Source: Deltaproteobacteria bacterium (GTDB taxonomy: Bacteria > JAGRBM01 > JAHCIT01). Taken from it: 64,000 nt of DNA. The stretch is from assembly GCA_026129095.1 (NCBI GenBank), contig JAHCIT010000009.1, positions 62,001 through 126,000 on the forward strand, in the 5' to 3' direction. Positions 26,635-36,281 of the stretch are shown here, in pieces; position 1 is the stretch's first letter; the number at the start of each line of letters is the position of its first letter. Both the position numbers and the translations under genes were made by a program. The notes beneath the pieces were generated by a model. It had not been told where the DNA came from, did no database searches, and saw only the letters and a list, made by a program, of their open reading frames with translations.

Positions 26635-28065
26635 CTACTTCGCCACTTCCACGGCGAACGAAACCGGCTGCCGGTGGATGGCGCAATATCCGGCGTCATC
26701 CTCGGTAGAGCAATAAAAGTAGAATACCGTGCCGGAAACCGGATACCGGCCCGGCTTTACCTCTGAAGCCACGGGAATGTTCGCCCGGAGTGACGGGATA
26801 TCCTCGTAGTAGGAGATGCCCAGCCCCTTCGCATCTGCATCTTCCCGGCTGATATCCCGGACTCGGAACCTCTCCTCGCCCAGCCCGATCCCCGGCGCGG
26901 GATCGGTCAGCAGGTAGGCCGATGGGTACTGGGGAACCTTGATCAGCTCGCTGGACCGCTCGAAGGCAATCTCGACGAGCGCCTTCCCGCCAGCCCGGAT
27001 GGCGGGGGGTGGAGCGATACTGAGCCGCAAAGGTTCTTCTTCCGGCATGGCACCACCCAGCGGATCGGCGTTTTTGTCCAGTAAGCTGCCACGTCTGCCC
27101 GGAACGACTTCCTTCAGTCCGCTGTCACGCTCGTTAGCCGCATCGTCGGATCCTGTTCCGGAACCGGCCGGTTCAGCGTCAGCTCCACCGTCAGGCTTTG
27201 GATCCGCCACTGGCTGGACAAACTCCGGCCAGATGAGCGGCTCGGTCAGGTCACCCGCAAACTGCCCATACAGATTCTGCGGATGGCGGTTATCCAGCCG
27301 CGGTAACCGCGTGTCCGGTCCCTGACGCCAGGTGAGCCCCGTGGACTGGAGATTGCCGATCATCACCCGCCCGAAGTTCTGCGTCCCGCTCACCACCACG
27401 ATGCGGCCGGATGGCCGGATGGCGTCAAGCCACACTTTAGGGAGCCAGTCGGCCGTAAAAGGCACGATAACGCGGTCAAAACCAGGCCGCCCGCTTTCAC
27501 CTGCACTCTCCGGCACGGCATTCAGCGTCATGGGGTCCGCGCAATGGAACCGCACCCCGCCCCTCGACTTGAGCGATGCGGCCGATTCGTAACGCCGGTA
27601 AGCCCGCTCCGATCTCTTGAGATAAGCACAGTCCGCATCAACCACCGTCACGAATGCCGGAACGATCCTGATCAGCGACTCCAGGTATCCGCCCATCGAA
27701 CCGATCAGGAGAATGTCGTGAAACTGGCCGATGTCGGCGAAGGCAATCAGGCGCGCCAGTTCGGGCATCCCGTAGATTACCCGCTGGACGCCAATCTCCA
27801 CCGGATGGTCACCATAGGATCCGCCCTTGCTCTCCGGCCCCAGGAAAAGCTCCTGCGGTACCTGGCGGAAAAGCTGGTTCACCCGGTCCGGCATGCCACG
27901 GGATTCCAGCAGCCGGAATACAGCCGCCTCTCGACGGCCCCGTTCCCGCTCAATCAGCTTCGGGCCGTCTCCGGAACAACCAGAAGACAGCAGCAGAAGC
28001 ATTGCAAACAGCAGCGGGCGTGTCAGGCGGGCAGGCACATCAGCAATCCGGTCAGGCAAGGTCAC
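26635..28065 (-). CDS. lipoprotein with PIMT-like methyltransferase fold and C-terminal Cys-pair domain
   Basis: 476 residues from GTG 28065, overlapping the upstream stop (GTGA). Lipobox LSSGC with Cys30. Residues about 40-265 follow protein-L-isoaspartate O-methyltransferase order (RVNQLFRQVPQELFLGP, then VIYGMPELARLI), but the SAM motif I reads ILLIGSMGGYLESLI instead of the Gly-rich E-x-G-x-G-x-G form. A Gly/Asp/Pro-rich linker (about 290-350) leads to a beta-sandwich-like C-terminal part ending with YFYCSTEDDAGYC, resembling Cys-pair domains found in disulfide-exchange proteins. An extracytoplasmic methyltransferase is not expected since SAM is cytosolic. Function unknown. Confidence 0.7.
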   Translation of the reverse strand: MTLPDRIADVPARLTRPLLFAMLLLLSSGCSGDGPKLIERERGRREAAVFRLLESRGMPDRVNQLFRQVPQELFLGPESKGGSYGDHPVEIGVQRVIYGMPELARLIAFADIGQFHDILLIGSMGGYLESLIRIVPAFVTVVDADCAYLKRSERAYRRYESAASLKSRGGVRFHCADPMTLNAVPESAGESGRPGFDRVIVPFTADWLPKVWLDAIRPSGRIVVVSGTQNFGRVMIGNLQSTGLTWRQGPDTRLPRLDNRHPQNLYGQFAGDLTEPLIWPEFVQPVADPKPDGGADAEPAGSGTGSDDAANERDSGLKEVVPGRRGSLLDKNADPLGGAMPEEEPLRLSIAPPPAIRAGGKALVEIAFERSSELIKVPQYPSAYLLTDPAPGIGLGEERFRVRDISREDADAKGLGISYYEDIPSLRANIPVASEVKPGRYPVSGTVFYFYCSTEDDAGYCAIHRQPVSFAVEVAK

Positions 28066-28910
28066 TGTTTTTTCTTTCCAGCCCCGGGTTTTGCCTCCCC
28101 GGTGTTGACAGCGTACTGGACCGAAACCAGTTCAAATGGATCGCCGTCGATCTGTCCATTTTCGTCGAAATAGGTCAGCACGATGCGCGACGGCAAGATA
28201 AATCCTTCTATCTCCACATAGTAGGGCCGGATCGTATAGTGCAGGTCAACGCTACCGACCCGCACCCCGAAATCCAGCTCGTCAAAAACCAGATTGCCCT
28301 TGAACGGAACATAAGTAGTCGTCGTCTGGAAGATTGCCTCCGGCCCGGCACCCTTGAGGACCGTTTTCCGGTAGTCCCTCGAAAAGGACTTCGTAAATGA
28401 ATCGATTCGGGTATAGGCCACCTTTTTGCGGCCCGTTACGGTCAGCCCTGATGCTGATTTTTCCGTCTGTATGTCAAAATCCCTGAAGAAAAATTCATGC
28501 TCATCCGGCACCACCAGGTTAGCCATCTGCTTATGGACGCCTTCATGCCGCTTGAGTTCCAGCGGGTCATACCCGGTCGGCCAGCCATCAATGGCAAAAC
28601 GGGTCCTTTTGTTGCCATCCCATGCGTAAAGACCTTCCAGACGGATCGAACTGGCGTCTATCGTGAGATCCGGATTACTCGCGCTTTCGGTGATAATCGT
28701 GGCCCTGAGCCGACCTTCGAGCTCTTTCACCTCAAACTGCGCCAATAGGCTCTTGAGTCCGCGCCTCTGCGGGTAGTAGTAGTGGGAATCGATTTCGGCA
28801 GCTATCCCTCTCCCCTGCTGGGCAGTAGCATTACGGGCCCCAGTGGCCACGGCCGCAAGGGATACCAGAGCCGAATTGTGAAGGAGCTTTCGCCGGGTGA
28901 GACGCGTCAC
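28062..28910 (-). CDS. Tat-exported hypothetical protein
   Basis: 282 residues from GTG 28910, with GGGGG 5-8 bases upstream; an upstream ATG (28949) lacks a ribosome site. The N-terminus has a twin-arginine signal (LTRRKLLHNSALVSLAA, cleavage after ATA/Q). The mature chain is strand-rich and contains VRVGSVDLHYTIRPYYVEIE and ILPSRIVLTYFDENG, reminiscent of periplasmic half-barrel proteins of the LolA/LppX kind, but I would not name it. A Lys-rich tail (AGKKKQ) ends it. Its stop overlaps the PIMT-like lipoprotein start, so the two are translationally coupled and probably work together. Confidence 0.65.
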   Translation of the reverse strand: MTRLTRRKLLHNSALVSLAAVATGARNATAQQGRGIAAEIDSHYYYPQRRGLKSLLAQFEVKELEGRLRATIITESASNPDLTIDASSIRLEGLYAWDGNKRTRFAIDGWPTGYDPLELKRHEGVHKQMANLVVPDEHEFFFRDFDIQTEKSASGLTVTGRKKVAYTRIDSFTKSFSRDYRKTVLKGAGPEAIFQTTTTYVPFKGNLVFDELDFGVRVGSVDLHYTIRPYYVEIEGFILPSRIVLTYFDENGQIDGDPFELVSVQYAVNTGEAKPGAGKKKQ

Positions 28911-28994
28911 GCCAACCCCCTGTAATTCTTGGTTAAAAGCGTAACCCATTTACTGGACTCTCCCAACCGTCCCCCCCTAAAATCTTTCGTGTAC

Positions 28995-31900
28995 ATGCGA
29001 ATTACTCAATCTGATCTGTTCAAGGGCTGGCTGCGGCGGCAGCTGCTGCCCGGCGCTGCAATGCTGTTTATTTTTCCGTTGATCTGGAGTGCAGGCTGCG
29101 ACAGCAAGGGCAGCGGGCTCCCGCCGGGCCTGTGCCAGCGTGACCCAGACTCCTGCAATGAACCCCCGCCGCCGCCGCCATCGACATCCCCGCTGACTGC
29201 GGAAATCCTGAACCCGCACCTGTCGCTGATCCAGAACAACACCGGCGTTGCCGTGCGGTTCAGCCGGAGCGTCAATCCGGACACCCTCGCTACCAACATC
29301 AGTATTTCGCCGCTTTCTGGCGGAGTCCCCGGCCCTGCGCTGACGGTCGAACTGGACACGGACATCTTCACCGAATCAAGCGGGACCATCGCCCTCTACC
29401 GGGGAACCGGTGGAGTATGGGGGTTCGACGGGGAACAACTGGTCCGTTTTTCAGTCACCCAAGGGGTCCGGGCCGCAGGCGATGGCCGTTCGCTGGAAGC
29501 TGCCGTTTCGGCCGACCTCAGCATTACCACCACGAACGACACGTCGGTCTCGGTACCGACCGGTATCCAGATCGACGGCAAGGCCATCGCAACGAACAAC
29601 CCCCTGTACACGAACAACCTGACCCCCTCCTACTCCCTGCTGCTGGGCGAGCCGGTCCTGTTCCGCGTCATTGGCAGCGGCGATGATCCGATCTGCATGA
29701 ACCAGAGCGCAACCATTGCCCTGACCGGTATCTCGGTGACCGGAACTTTCCCCGGACTCCTGTTCGATCCCGCCACCGAAATAGAATGCGACCTGACGCT
29801 CCGGTTCTGGGATCTCGCCGGGAATACGGCCGACATCGGTCTCACCTACGTGTTTGACGACGTTGCGCCCCTGGCGCCGACGGTCGACCCGACCGATGTT
29901 TATCCGGGGAACTTCACCGCCGATGCCTCCGTCATCCTGGAAGTTTCCTTCACCGCAGACAGCACCCTCGACTTCGTCCGGGTGACTGGCGGTTCGGCGC
30001 TCACCACCCAGACGATCGATTCCAATCCGGAGCTGGTTACAGTCCCGCTCAACGTGGGGGGCAATTCCCTCTCGGTCCGGCTGGTGGACAAGGCCGGAAA
30101 CCAGGGCGCAACAACTGCCCTGACGGTTACCCGCGACAATACGCCGCCAGTCGTCACGAACTTTGCGCTGACCAGCCAGGGAACAGTCAAGCGAACGCTC
30201 TCCAACCTCGCGCAAACGAGTATCAATGGAACGTCCTTGGGAGCCGGTACGGTCCCGGTCCGCCTGACCATGGCGCTGGATGAACCCGCGACGGTTACGG
30301 TTTACGACACTGATGATCCGGACAACCCCTTGGCCGAGGACAGCTTTGCTACCGGGAACATCATTCCGCTGGACTTCACCCTCCCAGCCAACGACACGAT
30401 GACGATTCGCGTCCGGTCCACCAACATTGTTGGGCTCTCGACCTTGAGCGCCGAATATGCCGTCCGGACAGATACCGTCATCTCACCCAACCTTTCGGTC
30501 ACCGGTGCGGACACCCCCGGACACGCAATCTACCAGGTTCCGGACACTCCCGCTTTCCGCTCGGCGGGGACCGATTTCGAACTCGAAGGCGTGGTTGAGC
30601 GCGGGAGTACGGTGGTTTTCCGGACAAGCGGGATTCCACATTCCGTCCTGGCCGATCCAGATGACGATCTGTTTCCGCCTGCTGCCGGGCCAAAAGCCGT
30701 CGTCCAGATTGCCCCGGATTCACAGGCAACAATACTCGGCGGCCTCACCGACCCGGCCGGGAACTCCCTGACCCTCGACCCAGATCCTGTGGCTCTCCTG
30801 ATCAACGACCAGACACCCCCCGATCCGCCGGATTTTGCAGGGGCCTCGGCGGACGCTGGATGCACTGTCAGCAGCTTCGATCTTGGCGACGGCCTCCATC
30901 TGGTCAAGCTCATTGGAGACATCGCCGACTGCGCCTCGATCGAACTGAACGGCACGGTCGAATATGACCTGCCTTTCCCCACAACCGGCGGCGCTACCTA
31001 TATCCGCGGCACCCTTGGCGGCGATACGTTTGAGCTTCCCGACCCGGTCTGGTCGCCCGATATCCTCGATGAGGGCCCCTGGGAATTCGACCTGCCGGTT
31101 GATGGGCTCCAGGCGAATTCGATCCGTGAACTTCACCTGACCGCCTATGACCGTGTGGGCAACGAGAGCGATCCTGTTCGTGTAATCCTGATGACGCTGG
31201 ATGACCCCGATGCGGGGCTGGAACCGGTCATCCTGAGCGTCATGAACGATTCGACCGGCGGCCGCCCGGACATGGTGCTCGGGCTGGAATACGCGGAAGG
31301 CCCCGTTTACACGGCCACGCCGACAAATGCCGGTGCGGTCATTGTCACCGGCCTGACGACGCCGGGTGCCCTTCTCGACATCTTCGAGGGGACTCCGCCG
31401 CCGGCAGGAACCTCCCTGTTCGATGATGCCGCACTGCCGCTGCCCGAAGCCGATCCTGTGACCGGACTGTTCAGCTTCACGATCCTGCCGGCCGGAGCAT
31501 TCGCCGCCCAGACGACCTTCCCGGCCGAGGAGTTCGCCTTCACCATCCGCAGCACGAGCCCCGACGCAACCGATACCGACATCGAACTGCATATCGTCCG
31601 TGACGAGCAGACCCCTGCCGCCGATCCCGTCAACTGCCTTGCTGATGTAACGGCGGCCTCACCGGAGGGAGGTGTCCTCGTTTCCACGGTGCTCGTGCTC
31701 GGTGCATGCCGCGCCCAGTATCACCGGACCGAACTGGTGGTGGAGAACCTGGGACCGGGCAATCCCGCCTGTCCGGCAGCCAGTGGCGGCAGCCCCGTTT
31801 CCGCCCCACTGGCCGAGACAGGTTCCAGCCTGGTCAAGGTGGAGGCGGTCACTGGCGACACTCTGATGATCTACTTCCGCGACGAGGCCGGGAATGAAAC

Positions 31901-33107
31901 CCTGACCGGCAACCGTGCCTGTGCTATCGTGCCGCCGAACCGTGTTGTGGCCGTGCGTCTCGAAACAGGCGGCTCCGAGACTGATCCCGCATTTTACATG
32001 ATTGATCTCGACGCAGCCGATCCGGAACTGGTCCCCCTGGAAATGTCGCCGATAGACGCCCTCCCCGCGGCCGAGGGCCCCATCGGCTTCTTCGGGGCGG
32101 GATTTCTTATCGACATGGGCCGCGCCGATGAGGAAAATCTCTTTCTCCAGAGCTTCAGCATCGGATACCTGCCCGTACCCGGCGCCACACTCGCCGATTC
32201 GGCCGTGTTCCCCTTCCAGTTCATCGCCGGCGACGTACGCCGGGATGCCGATGGCGCCGCCTTGCTCGCCCCGTTCCTCAACACCGACGGAAGCGGACCG
32301 GCCCAGATACTGCTGGCCGAGATCGATCCCGGAAACGGCCAGTTCCTGTCGGGAGAAATTATCGAGTTTCCCGGCACACTCACCGCATCCCTTCGTTTCC
32401 CGCTGGATATCCGCCTCCTGCCCACGGCAGAGGGCAAGCCACGCCGGGCGGTGGTCCTGCGATACCGCCTCGGACTGGAAGACCTGCCCGGTGATCTTCT
32501 GTTGTTCAATCTCGATGCGAAAACGTCGGTCTTCCCGGCAGAGCCCTTCGTCAGTACTGAAAACGGATCAAAGGTGGGTTACCAGACCTGCCGCTCGCCA
32601 TCGCAGGTAACTGCCGCACCTGATGGGCTGAGGGGATATGTGGTCTGCAATACCAGCACGCCGGAAAACGACGAAACCATCAGAACCCTGACCGTCATCG
32701 ACATGGAACCCGTGACACCGGTTCAGGGGCACGCGACAAGCCACGAGCTCGAATACGATTTCGGAGACGGCCCTGAGGTGATTACGAACCTGCGGGGCAT
32801 TGCTCCGGTTCCGGACTCGACCTCTGCGGTACTGCTCGATGCAGCCGGTATCCTGTATCTGGTGGAGAACCTGCATCCGGGGCCGCTAGCCGTTGTTGAT
32901 GCCGTTTTTGTGGATGGCCACTCCTACAGCACCGTTCACGTCACCAGTGACGGCACGCGGGTCATCGCCAGCGACGGGAATATGATTGACGTATTCACTC
33001 TGGTCGGCAGCGAGTTCCTGCGCGACGGAGACGACCTCCCTGTGGCCAGCAGCTATCCCTCACCTGAACCGGGCGCCCCGCTTGGCTCCATCGCACCTGT
33101 GCCGTGA
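28995..33107 (+). CDS. giant surface lipoprotein with Ig-like repeats
   Basis: 1370 residues from ATG 28995. Lipobox WSAGC with Cys35, then a Cys-containing segment and a run of prolines. Most of the chain is Ig-like beta-sandwich sequence of about 90-100 residues per unit, with recurring DNTPPVV, DDVAPLAPTVDP and NDQTPPDPPDF linkers and D-x-AGN turns (FWDLAGNTADIG, LVDKAGNQGATT, YDRVGNESDP, FRDEAGNETL). The last 300 residues differ and may form a propeller. No enzymatic motif. Probably a cell-surface adhesin or scaffold. The stop overlaps the start of a glycosyltransferase (GTGA), implying coupled expression. Confidence 0.8.
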   Translation: MRITQSDLFKGWLRRQLLPGAAMLFIFPLIWSAGCDSKGSGLPPGLCQRDPDSCNEPPPPPPSTSPLTAEILNPHLSLIQNNTGVAVRFSRSVNPDTLATNISISPLSGGVPGPALTVELDTDIFTESSGTIALYRGTGGVWGFDGEQLVRFSVTQGVRAAGDGRSLEAAVSADLSITTTNDTSVSVPTGIQIDGKAIATNNPLYTNNLTPSYSLLLGEPVLFRVIGSGDDPICMNQSATIALTGISVTGTFPGLLFDPATEIECDLTLRFWDLAGNTADIGLTYVFDDVAPLAPTVDPTDVYPGNFTADASVILEVSFTADSTLDFVRVTGGSALTTQTIDSNPELVTVPLNVGGNSLSVRLVDKAGNQGATTALTVTRDNTPPVVTNFALTSQGTVKRTLSNLAQTSINGTSLGAGTVPVRLTMALDEPATVTVYDTDDPDNPLAEDSFATGNIIPLDFTLPANDTMTIRVRSTNIVGLSTLSAEYAVRTDTVISPNLSVTGADTPGHAIYQVPDTPAFRSAGTDFELEGVVERGSTVVFRTSGIPHSVLADPDDDLFPPAAGPKAVVQIAPDSQATILGGLTDPAGNSLTLDPDPVALLINDQTPPDPPDFAGASADAGCTVSSFDLGDGLHLVKLIGDIADCASIELNGTVEYDLPFPTTGGATYIRGTLGGDTFELPDPVWSPDILDEGPWEFDLPVDGLQANSIRELHLTAYDRVGNESDPVRVILMTLDDPDAGLEPVILSVMNDSTGGRPDMVLGLEYAEGPVYTATPTNAGAVIVTGLTTPGALLDIFEGTPPPAGTSLFDDAALPLPEADPVTGLFSFTILPAGAFAAQTTFPAEEFAFTIRSTSPDATDTDIELHIVRDEQTPAADPVNCLADVTAASPEGGVLVSTVLVLGACRAQYHRTELVVENLGPGNPACPAASGGSPVSAPLAETGSSLVKVEAVTGDTLMIYFRDEAGNETLTGNRACAIVPPNRVVAVRLETGGSETDPAFYMIDLDAADPELVPLEMSPIDALPAAEGPIGFFGAGFLIDMGRADEENLFLQSFSIGYLPVPGATLADSAVFPFQFIAGDVRRDADGAALLAPFLNTDGSGPAQILLAEIDPGNGQFLSGEIIEFPGTLTASLRFPLDIRLLPTAEGKPRRAVVLRYRLGLEDLPGDLLLFNLDAKTSVFPAEPFVSTENGSKVGYQTCRSPSQVTAAPDGLRGYVVCNTSTPENDETIRTLTVIDMEPVTPVQGHATSHELEYDFGDGPEVITNLRGIAPVPDSTSAVLLDAAGILYLVENLHPGPLAVVDAVFVDGHSYSTVHVTSDGTRVIASDGNMIDVFTLVGSEFLRDGDDLPVASSYPSPEPGAPLGSIAPVP

Positions 33108-34246
33108 CCGCCATGACTGCGCGTCCGTTCGGCGTGAACGCGCTGTTCCTCAAACCGGGCCTCGTAGGCGGGACTGAGGTCCACCTTCGGGAGCTATTGC
33201 CCAGGCTGACCGCCCTGACACCGGGACGCACCTGGAACGTATATACAGGCAGCGAAGTGTCCGGTTTTTTTGCCAGTATGCCCGGAGTCACTGTCCGGCC
33301 GCTTCCCGTCCAGGCCGCACACCGGGTACGGCGGACGCTCGCCGAGCAAACCCTGCTGCCGCTGATGCTTCGCCGGGACGGGAACGCAGCGCTCCTCAAT
33401 CTGGGCGGAACGGCGCTGGCCGCGGCCCCCTGCACTCAGGTGACGTTCATCCACGACCTGCAGTACCACTACCTGCCAACGAATTTTACCACCCCGGAGC
33501 GCGTGGCACTTGCAGTTACTGCCAAACTGGCCGTCCGGAGATCAGCGAAGCTGATCGTGCCATCGGAAGAAACCCGCCGGACGATTTGCGAGACATTCCA
33601 GGCCGAACCCGATCACATCCGGGTGGTACCCCATGGCACAGGGCCAGAGTTTCATCCCCGGCAGAAGGATACTGACGCATCGGATGCCCTGACACTGGAT
33701 GAACTGGGCATCAGACGGCCGTATATCCTGTCAGTAGCCGCTGCCCGTCCTCACAAGCATCTGGATATCGTCTGCGATGCGTTTCTCGCCAGCGGCCTGG
33801 ACCGGACGCATACGCTTGTCATGACCGGCGCGCCGGGCCCTGCGCTGGAAACGCTTCGCCTTCATCCGGCATTCCGCACCGGAACGGCCCGCTGGCTCGG
33901 CTGGCTCCCGGAACGGGCTATGCCGGTTCTCATGCGTCAGGCGGAGTTTCTGGCGATTGCATCCGGATTCGAGGGATTCTGCCTGCCGGCACTGGAAGCC
34001 GCCGCCAGCGGGATACCGGTTGCTGCCGTTCGCACGCCACCGCTTCCAGAGACCCTGGGCTCCGCTGCCCGGTGGGTACGGCCGGGCGATGCGACCGCAC
34101 TGGCTGGCGCATTCCGGGAGATTGCCACCGATGCCGGGGTTCGCGGCGAGCTGGCGCAGGCAGGGATCCTCGCCGCCAGACGGTTCTCGTGGGAAATGTC
34201 GGCGAAACAAACGCTCGATATCCTTCTGGAGGCCGCCGGATCGTGA
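33104..34246 (+). CDS. GT4-type glycosyltransferase
   Basis: 380 residues from GTG 33104 (GTGA overlap with the lipoprotein); ATG 33113 is an alternative. GT-B fold: the N-terminal acceptor domain begins GVNALFLKPGLVGGTEVHLREL. The C-terminal donor domain has ILSVAAARPHKHLD, WLGWLPERAMPVLM and the E-x7-E pair in FEGFCLPALEAAASGIPV. Transfers a sugar from a nucleotide donor; the acceptor is unknown. A second, related glycosyltransferase follows with another GTGA overlap, so they probably act in sequence on one surface glycan or glycoprotein. Confidence 0.93.
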   Translation: MTAMTARPFGVNALFLKPGLVGGTEVHLRELLPRLTALTPGRTWNVYTGSEVSGFFASMPGVTVRPLPVQAAHRVRRTLAEQTLLPLMLRRDGNAALLNLGGTALAAAPCTQVTFIHDLQYHYLPTNFTTPERVALAVTAKLAVRRSAKLIVPSEETRRTICETFQAEPDHIRVVPHGTGPEFHPRQKDTDASDALTLDELGIRRPYILSVAAARPHKHLDIVCDAFLASGLDRTHTLVMTGAPGPALETLRLHPAFRTGTARWLGWLPERAMPVLMRQAEFLAIASGFEGFCLPALEAAASGIPVAAVRTPPLPETLGSAARWVRPGDATALAGAFREIATDAGVRGELAQAGILAARRFSWEMSAKQTLDILLEAAGS

Positions 34247-35169
34247 ACACGGTCTTTGCCGATACGCTTCATTTCTCGGCGCAGTCCGGCGGTCCCGCCC
34301 GCGTGACGGCTGGCCTGCTTTCGGCCCTCCGGGATTCCGGCATACGCGTCGCGACATGGGGCCCATCCCTGCCCGCTCCAAACCGGTTGAAACTGGCCGC
34401 CGGACTGGCACGGCGGATACTCCTGCCTGCACCCGCCATGCCGCAGGATTCGCTCTATATCGCAGGCGAGATCTGGCCCGTTGCGACGAAAGCCCGCAAG
34501 ACCGCGATCATCATCCACGATACCTTCGCGCTGGTTCGGCCAGAATCGGCAAAATCCCTTGAGCGAGGAAACCAGCGACGACGTATTGAATGGGCCGCAC
34601 GGTTTGCCGGTCTGGTCATCGTTCCGAGTGCCGAAGTCAGGCGCAGCCTGGCGGAACTCGCCCCCGGTCTCAAAGAACGCATCCACGTCATTCCATGGGG
34701 TATAGGCAACGAATTTCTCTCACACGCTCCGGAACCACCGGATACCGAATCACCCTATGTGGTGGCGGCCGGGGACCGGACTCCCCGAAAGGCGACCCCT
34801 GAGCTTCTCGCATGGCACCGAAGTGAATCCGGCCTGCCGAGGCTTGTTACGACTGGCCGGTTCAGCCCTGACGCGCTTGTTTCCCTCATGGCCCGCGCTT
34901 CCGCATTCATTTCATTCAGCCATGACGAAGGGTACGGGCTTGCCATCGCCGAAGCAGCGTCGCTTGGGATACCGGTAGCAGCCAGGCGATTCCCCGGCTG
35001 CGAGGCCCGGTTCCCCGGTGGAGTCTTCTGGTTCGACCGCGCTGACGGGGCGCGTACCGCACTGGATGCAGCCCTGAAGGCACCACGCATAAAACCTGCA
35101 TGGGTAACTGCCCGCACCTGGGCGGCGGCCGCCCGGCAGTTCATTAAGGCAGCCTGGACCGCATCCTGA
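34243..35169 (+). CDS. GT4-type glycosyltransferase (short)
   Basis: 308 residues from GTG 34243, overlapping the previous stop by 4 bases. The N-terminus NTVFADTLHFSAQSGGPARV has the Gly-rich acceptor-side loop. VVAAGDRTPRKATPELL and the E-x7-E pair in DEGYGLAIAEAASLGIPVA mark the donor domain. It is about 70 residues shorter than its neighbour, mainly in the C-terminal domain, but the catalytic region is intact. Likely a partner of the upstream enzyme, perhaps a diverged duplicate. Confidence 0.88.
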   Translation: MNTVFADTLHFSAQSGGPARVTAGLLSALRDSGIRVATWGPSLPAPNRLKLAAGLARRILLPAPAMPQDSLYIAGEIWPVATKARKTAIIIHDTFALVRPESAKSLERGNQRRRIEWAARFAGLVIVPSAEVRRSLAELAPGLKERIHVIPWGIGNEFLSHAPEPPDTESPYVVAAGDRTPRKATPELLAWHRSESGLPRLVTTGRFSPDALVSLMARASAFISFSHDEGYGLAIAEAASLGIPVAARRFPGCEARFPGGVFWFDRADGARTALDAALKAPRIKPAWVTARTWAAAARQFIKAAWTAS

Positions 35170-35255
35170 AAAGCTCCGCCTCTTGAACCGCTCCTGCCGC
35201 TGATACATGGTCCGCCCGCCGGTAATCCGCCAGAAAGCGGCCCGGTTCCCACCTG

Positions 35256-36206
35256 ATGGAACATCCCCTGCTCCGCTTTGCCGTGTTCGAACTGACGATC
35301 CTGCTTCCGCTGGTGGCCGGCTACGTCTGGCGGCGTCGCATGGCCCCCGGACCAGACCTGGCCCGGCGGGTGTTCTGGATCTCGCTGATCGGCTTCGAGA
35401 CGCCGATCTACATGGCCCTCGGCTGGGGCATGAAGTTCCAGCCGGGCCACCTGAAGCTGCCACTCATCGGACTGGTCATTTCCGTTGCCGGACTTCTGGC
35501 CCTCTATATGCTCGGCCGCCGCTGGGGATACGACCGGCCTTCCCTGGGAACGCTTGCCGCCACCGGGGCGCTCTCAAACCAGGGATATTTTCTCGGCGGG
35601 TACCTTTGCTTCCTGCTGGCGGGTGAGACGGGGCTTGCGCTCTCCGTCGTGTTCATCCTGTACTGGAACGTCACGGTCTATGGCCTCCTGTTTCCCATCG
35701 CCCGCTGGGCCAGCGGAGAATCGGAACACCTGTCATTTGCACCGGTCAGTGCCGTCTGGCAGCTTGTAACTGATCTGAGGGCCATACCGCTCCCGGGGTT
35801 TTTGCTCGGACTCCTGCTGAACCGGCTGGATGTGGCCCGGCCGGAGGCGGTCGCGGTTTACCTGCAGGCCGCACCGCCACTCTCAATTCTTGTGGTCCTG
35901 TTTGGAGTTGGCCTCAGCATCGAGGCGAGCGAGCTCCGCGCCCACGGCCGGATGGTCTGGGCGGCATCGGCGACGAAGTTCATCTTGATGCCGTCTATCG
36001 CCGTGGCGATGGCTTTCGGAATGGGCCTGGAGGAGAACGACCTGCTGGTCGTCGTTATCGAATCGGCCTGCCCGGCAGCGATCTTCTCGGTGGTGATTTC
36101 GACACTTTTCAACCTGAACCCCCGGCTCGCAGCCGCCTTGCTCGTCTGGACCACCGCGATATTCCTCGTGGCCGTCTGCCCGGTCCTCGTTCTCGTTTTT
36201 GGATAG
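35256..36206 (+). CDS. AEC-family permease
   Basis: 316 residues, almost entirely membrane: about 9-10 helices, with a charged loop near 150 (ARWASGESEHLS). The two halves show the auxin-efflux-carrier pattern, ALSNQGYFLGGYL in the first and ESACPAAIFSVVISTLFNLNP in the second, both discontinuous-helix crossover motifs. Family members export or take up organic anions; substrate not predictable. Not clearly linked to the glycosyltransferases except by strand and the 86-base gap. Confidence 0.85.
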   Translation: MEHPLLRFAVFELTILLPLVAGYVWRRRMAPGPDLARRVFWISLIGFETPIYMALGWGMKFQPGHLKLPLIGLVISVAGLLALYMLGRRWGYDRPSLGTLAATGALSNQGYFLGGYLCFLLAGETGLALSVVFILYWNVTVYGLLFPIARWASGESEHLSFAPVSAVWQLVTDLRAIPLPGFLLGLLLNRLDVARPEAVAVYLQAAPPLSILVVLFGVGLSIEASELRAHGRMVWAASATKFILMPSIAVAMAFGMGLEENDLLVVVIESACPAAIFSVVISTLFNLNPRLAAALLVWTTAIFLVAVCPVLVLVFG

Positions 36207-36281
36207 TGGCGAAACCCGTACCATCCCACTTGAAGCCCGGTGGCCGGACGCTTATTGCTCCCGTTCCGGAGGTTTTCCCCA

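Noticed and set aside
33719-33732. 13-base match (CGTATATCCTGTC) between spacer 1 and a glycosyltransferase gene
   Set aside because: Too short for a 29-base spacer target and the rest diverges; chance similarity is likely.
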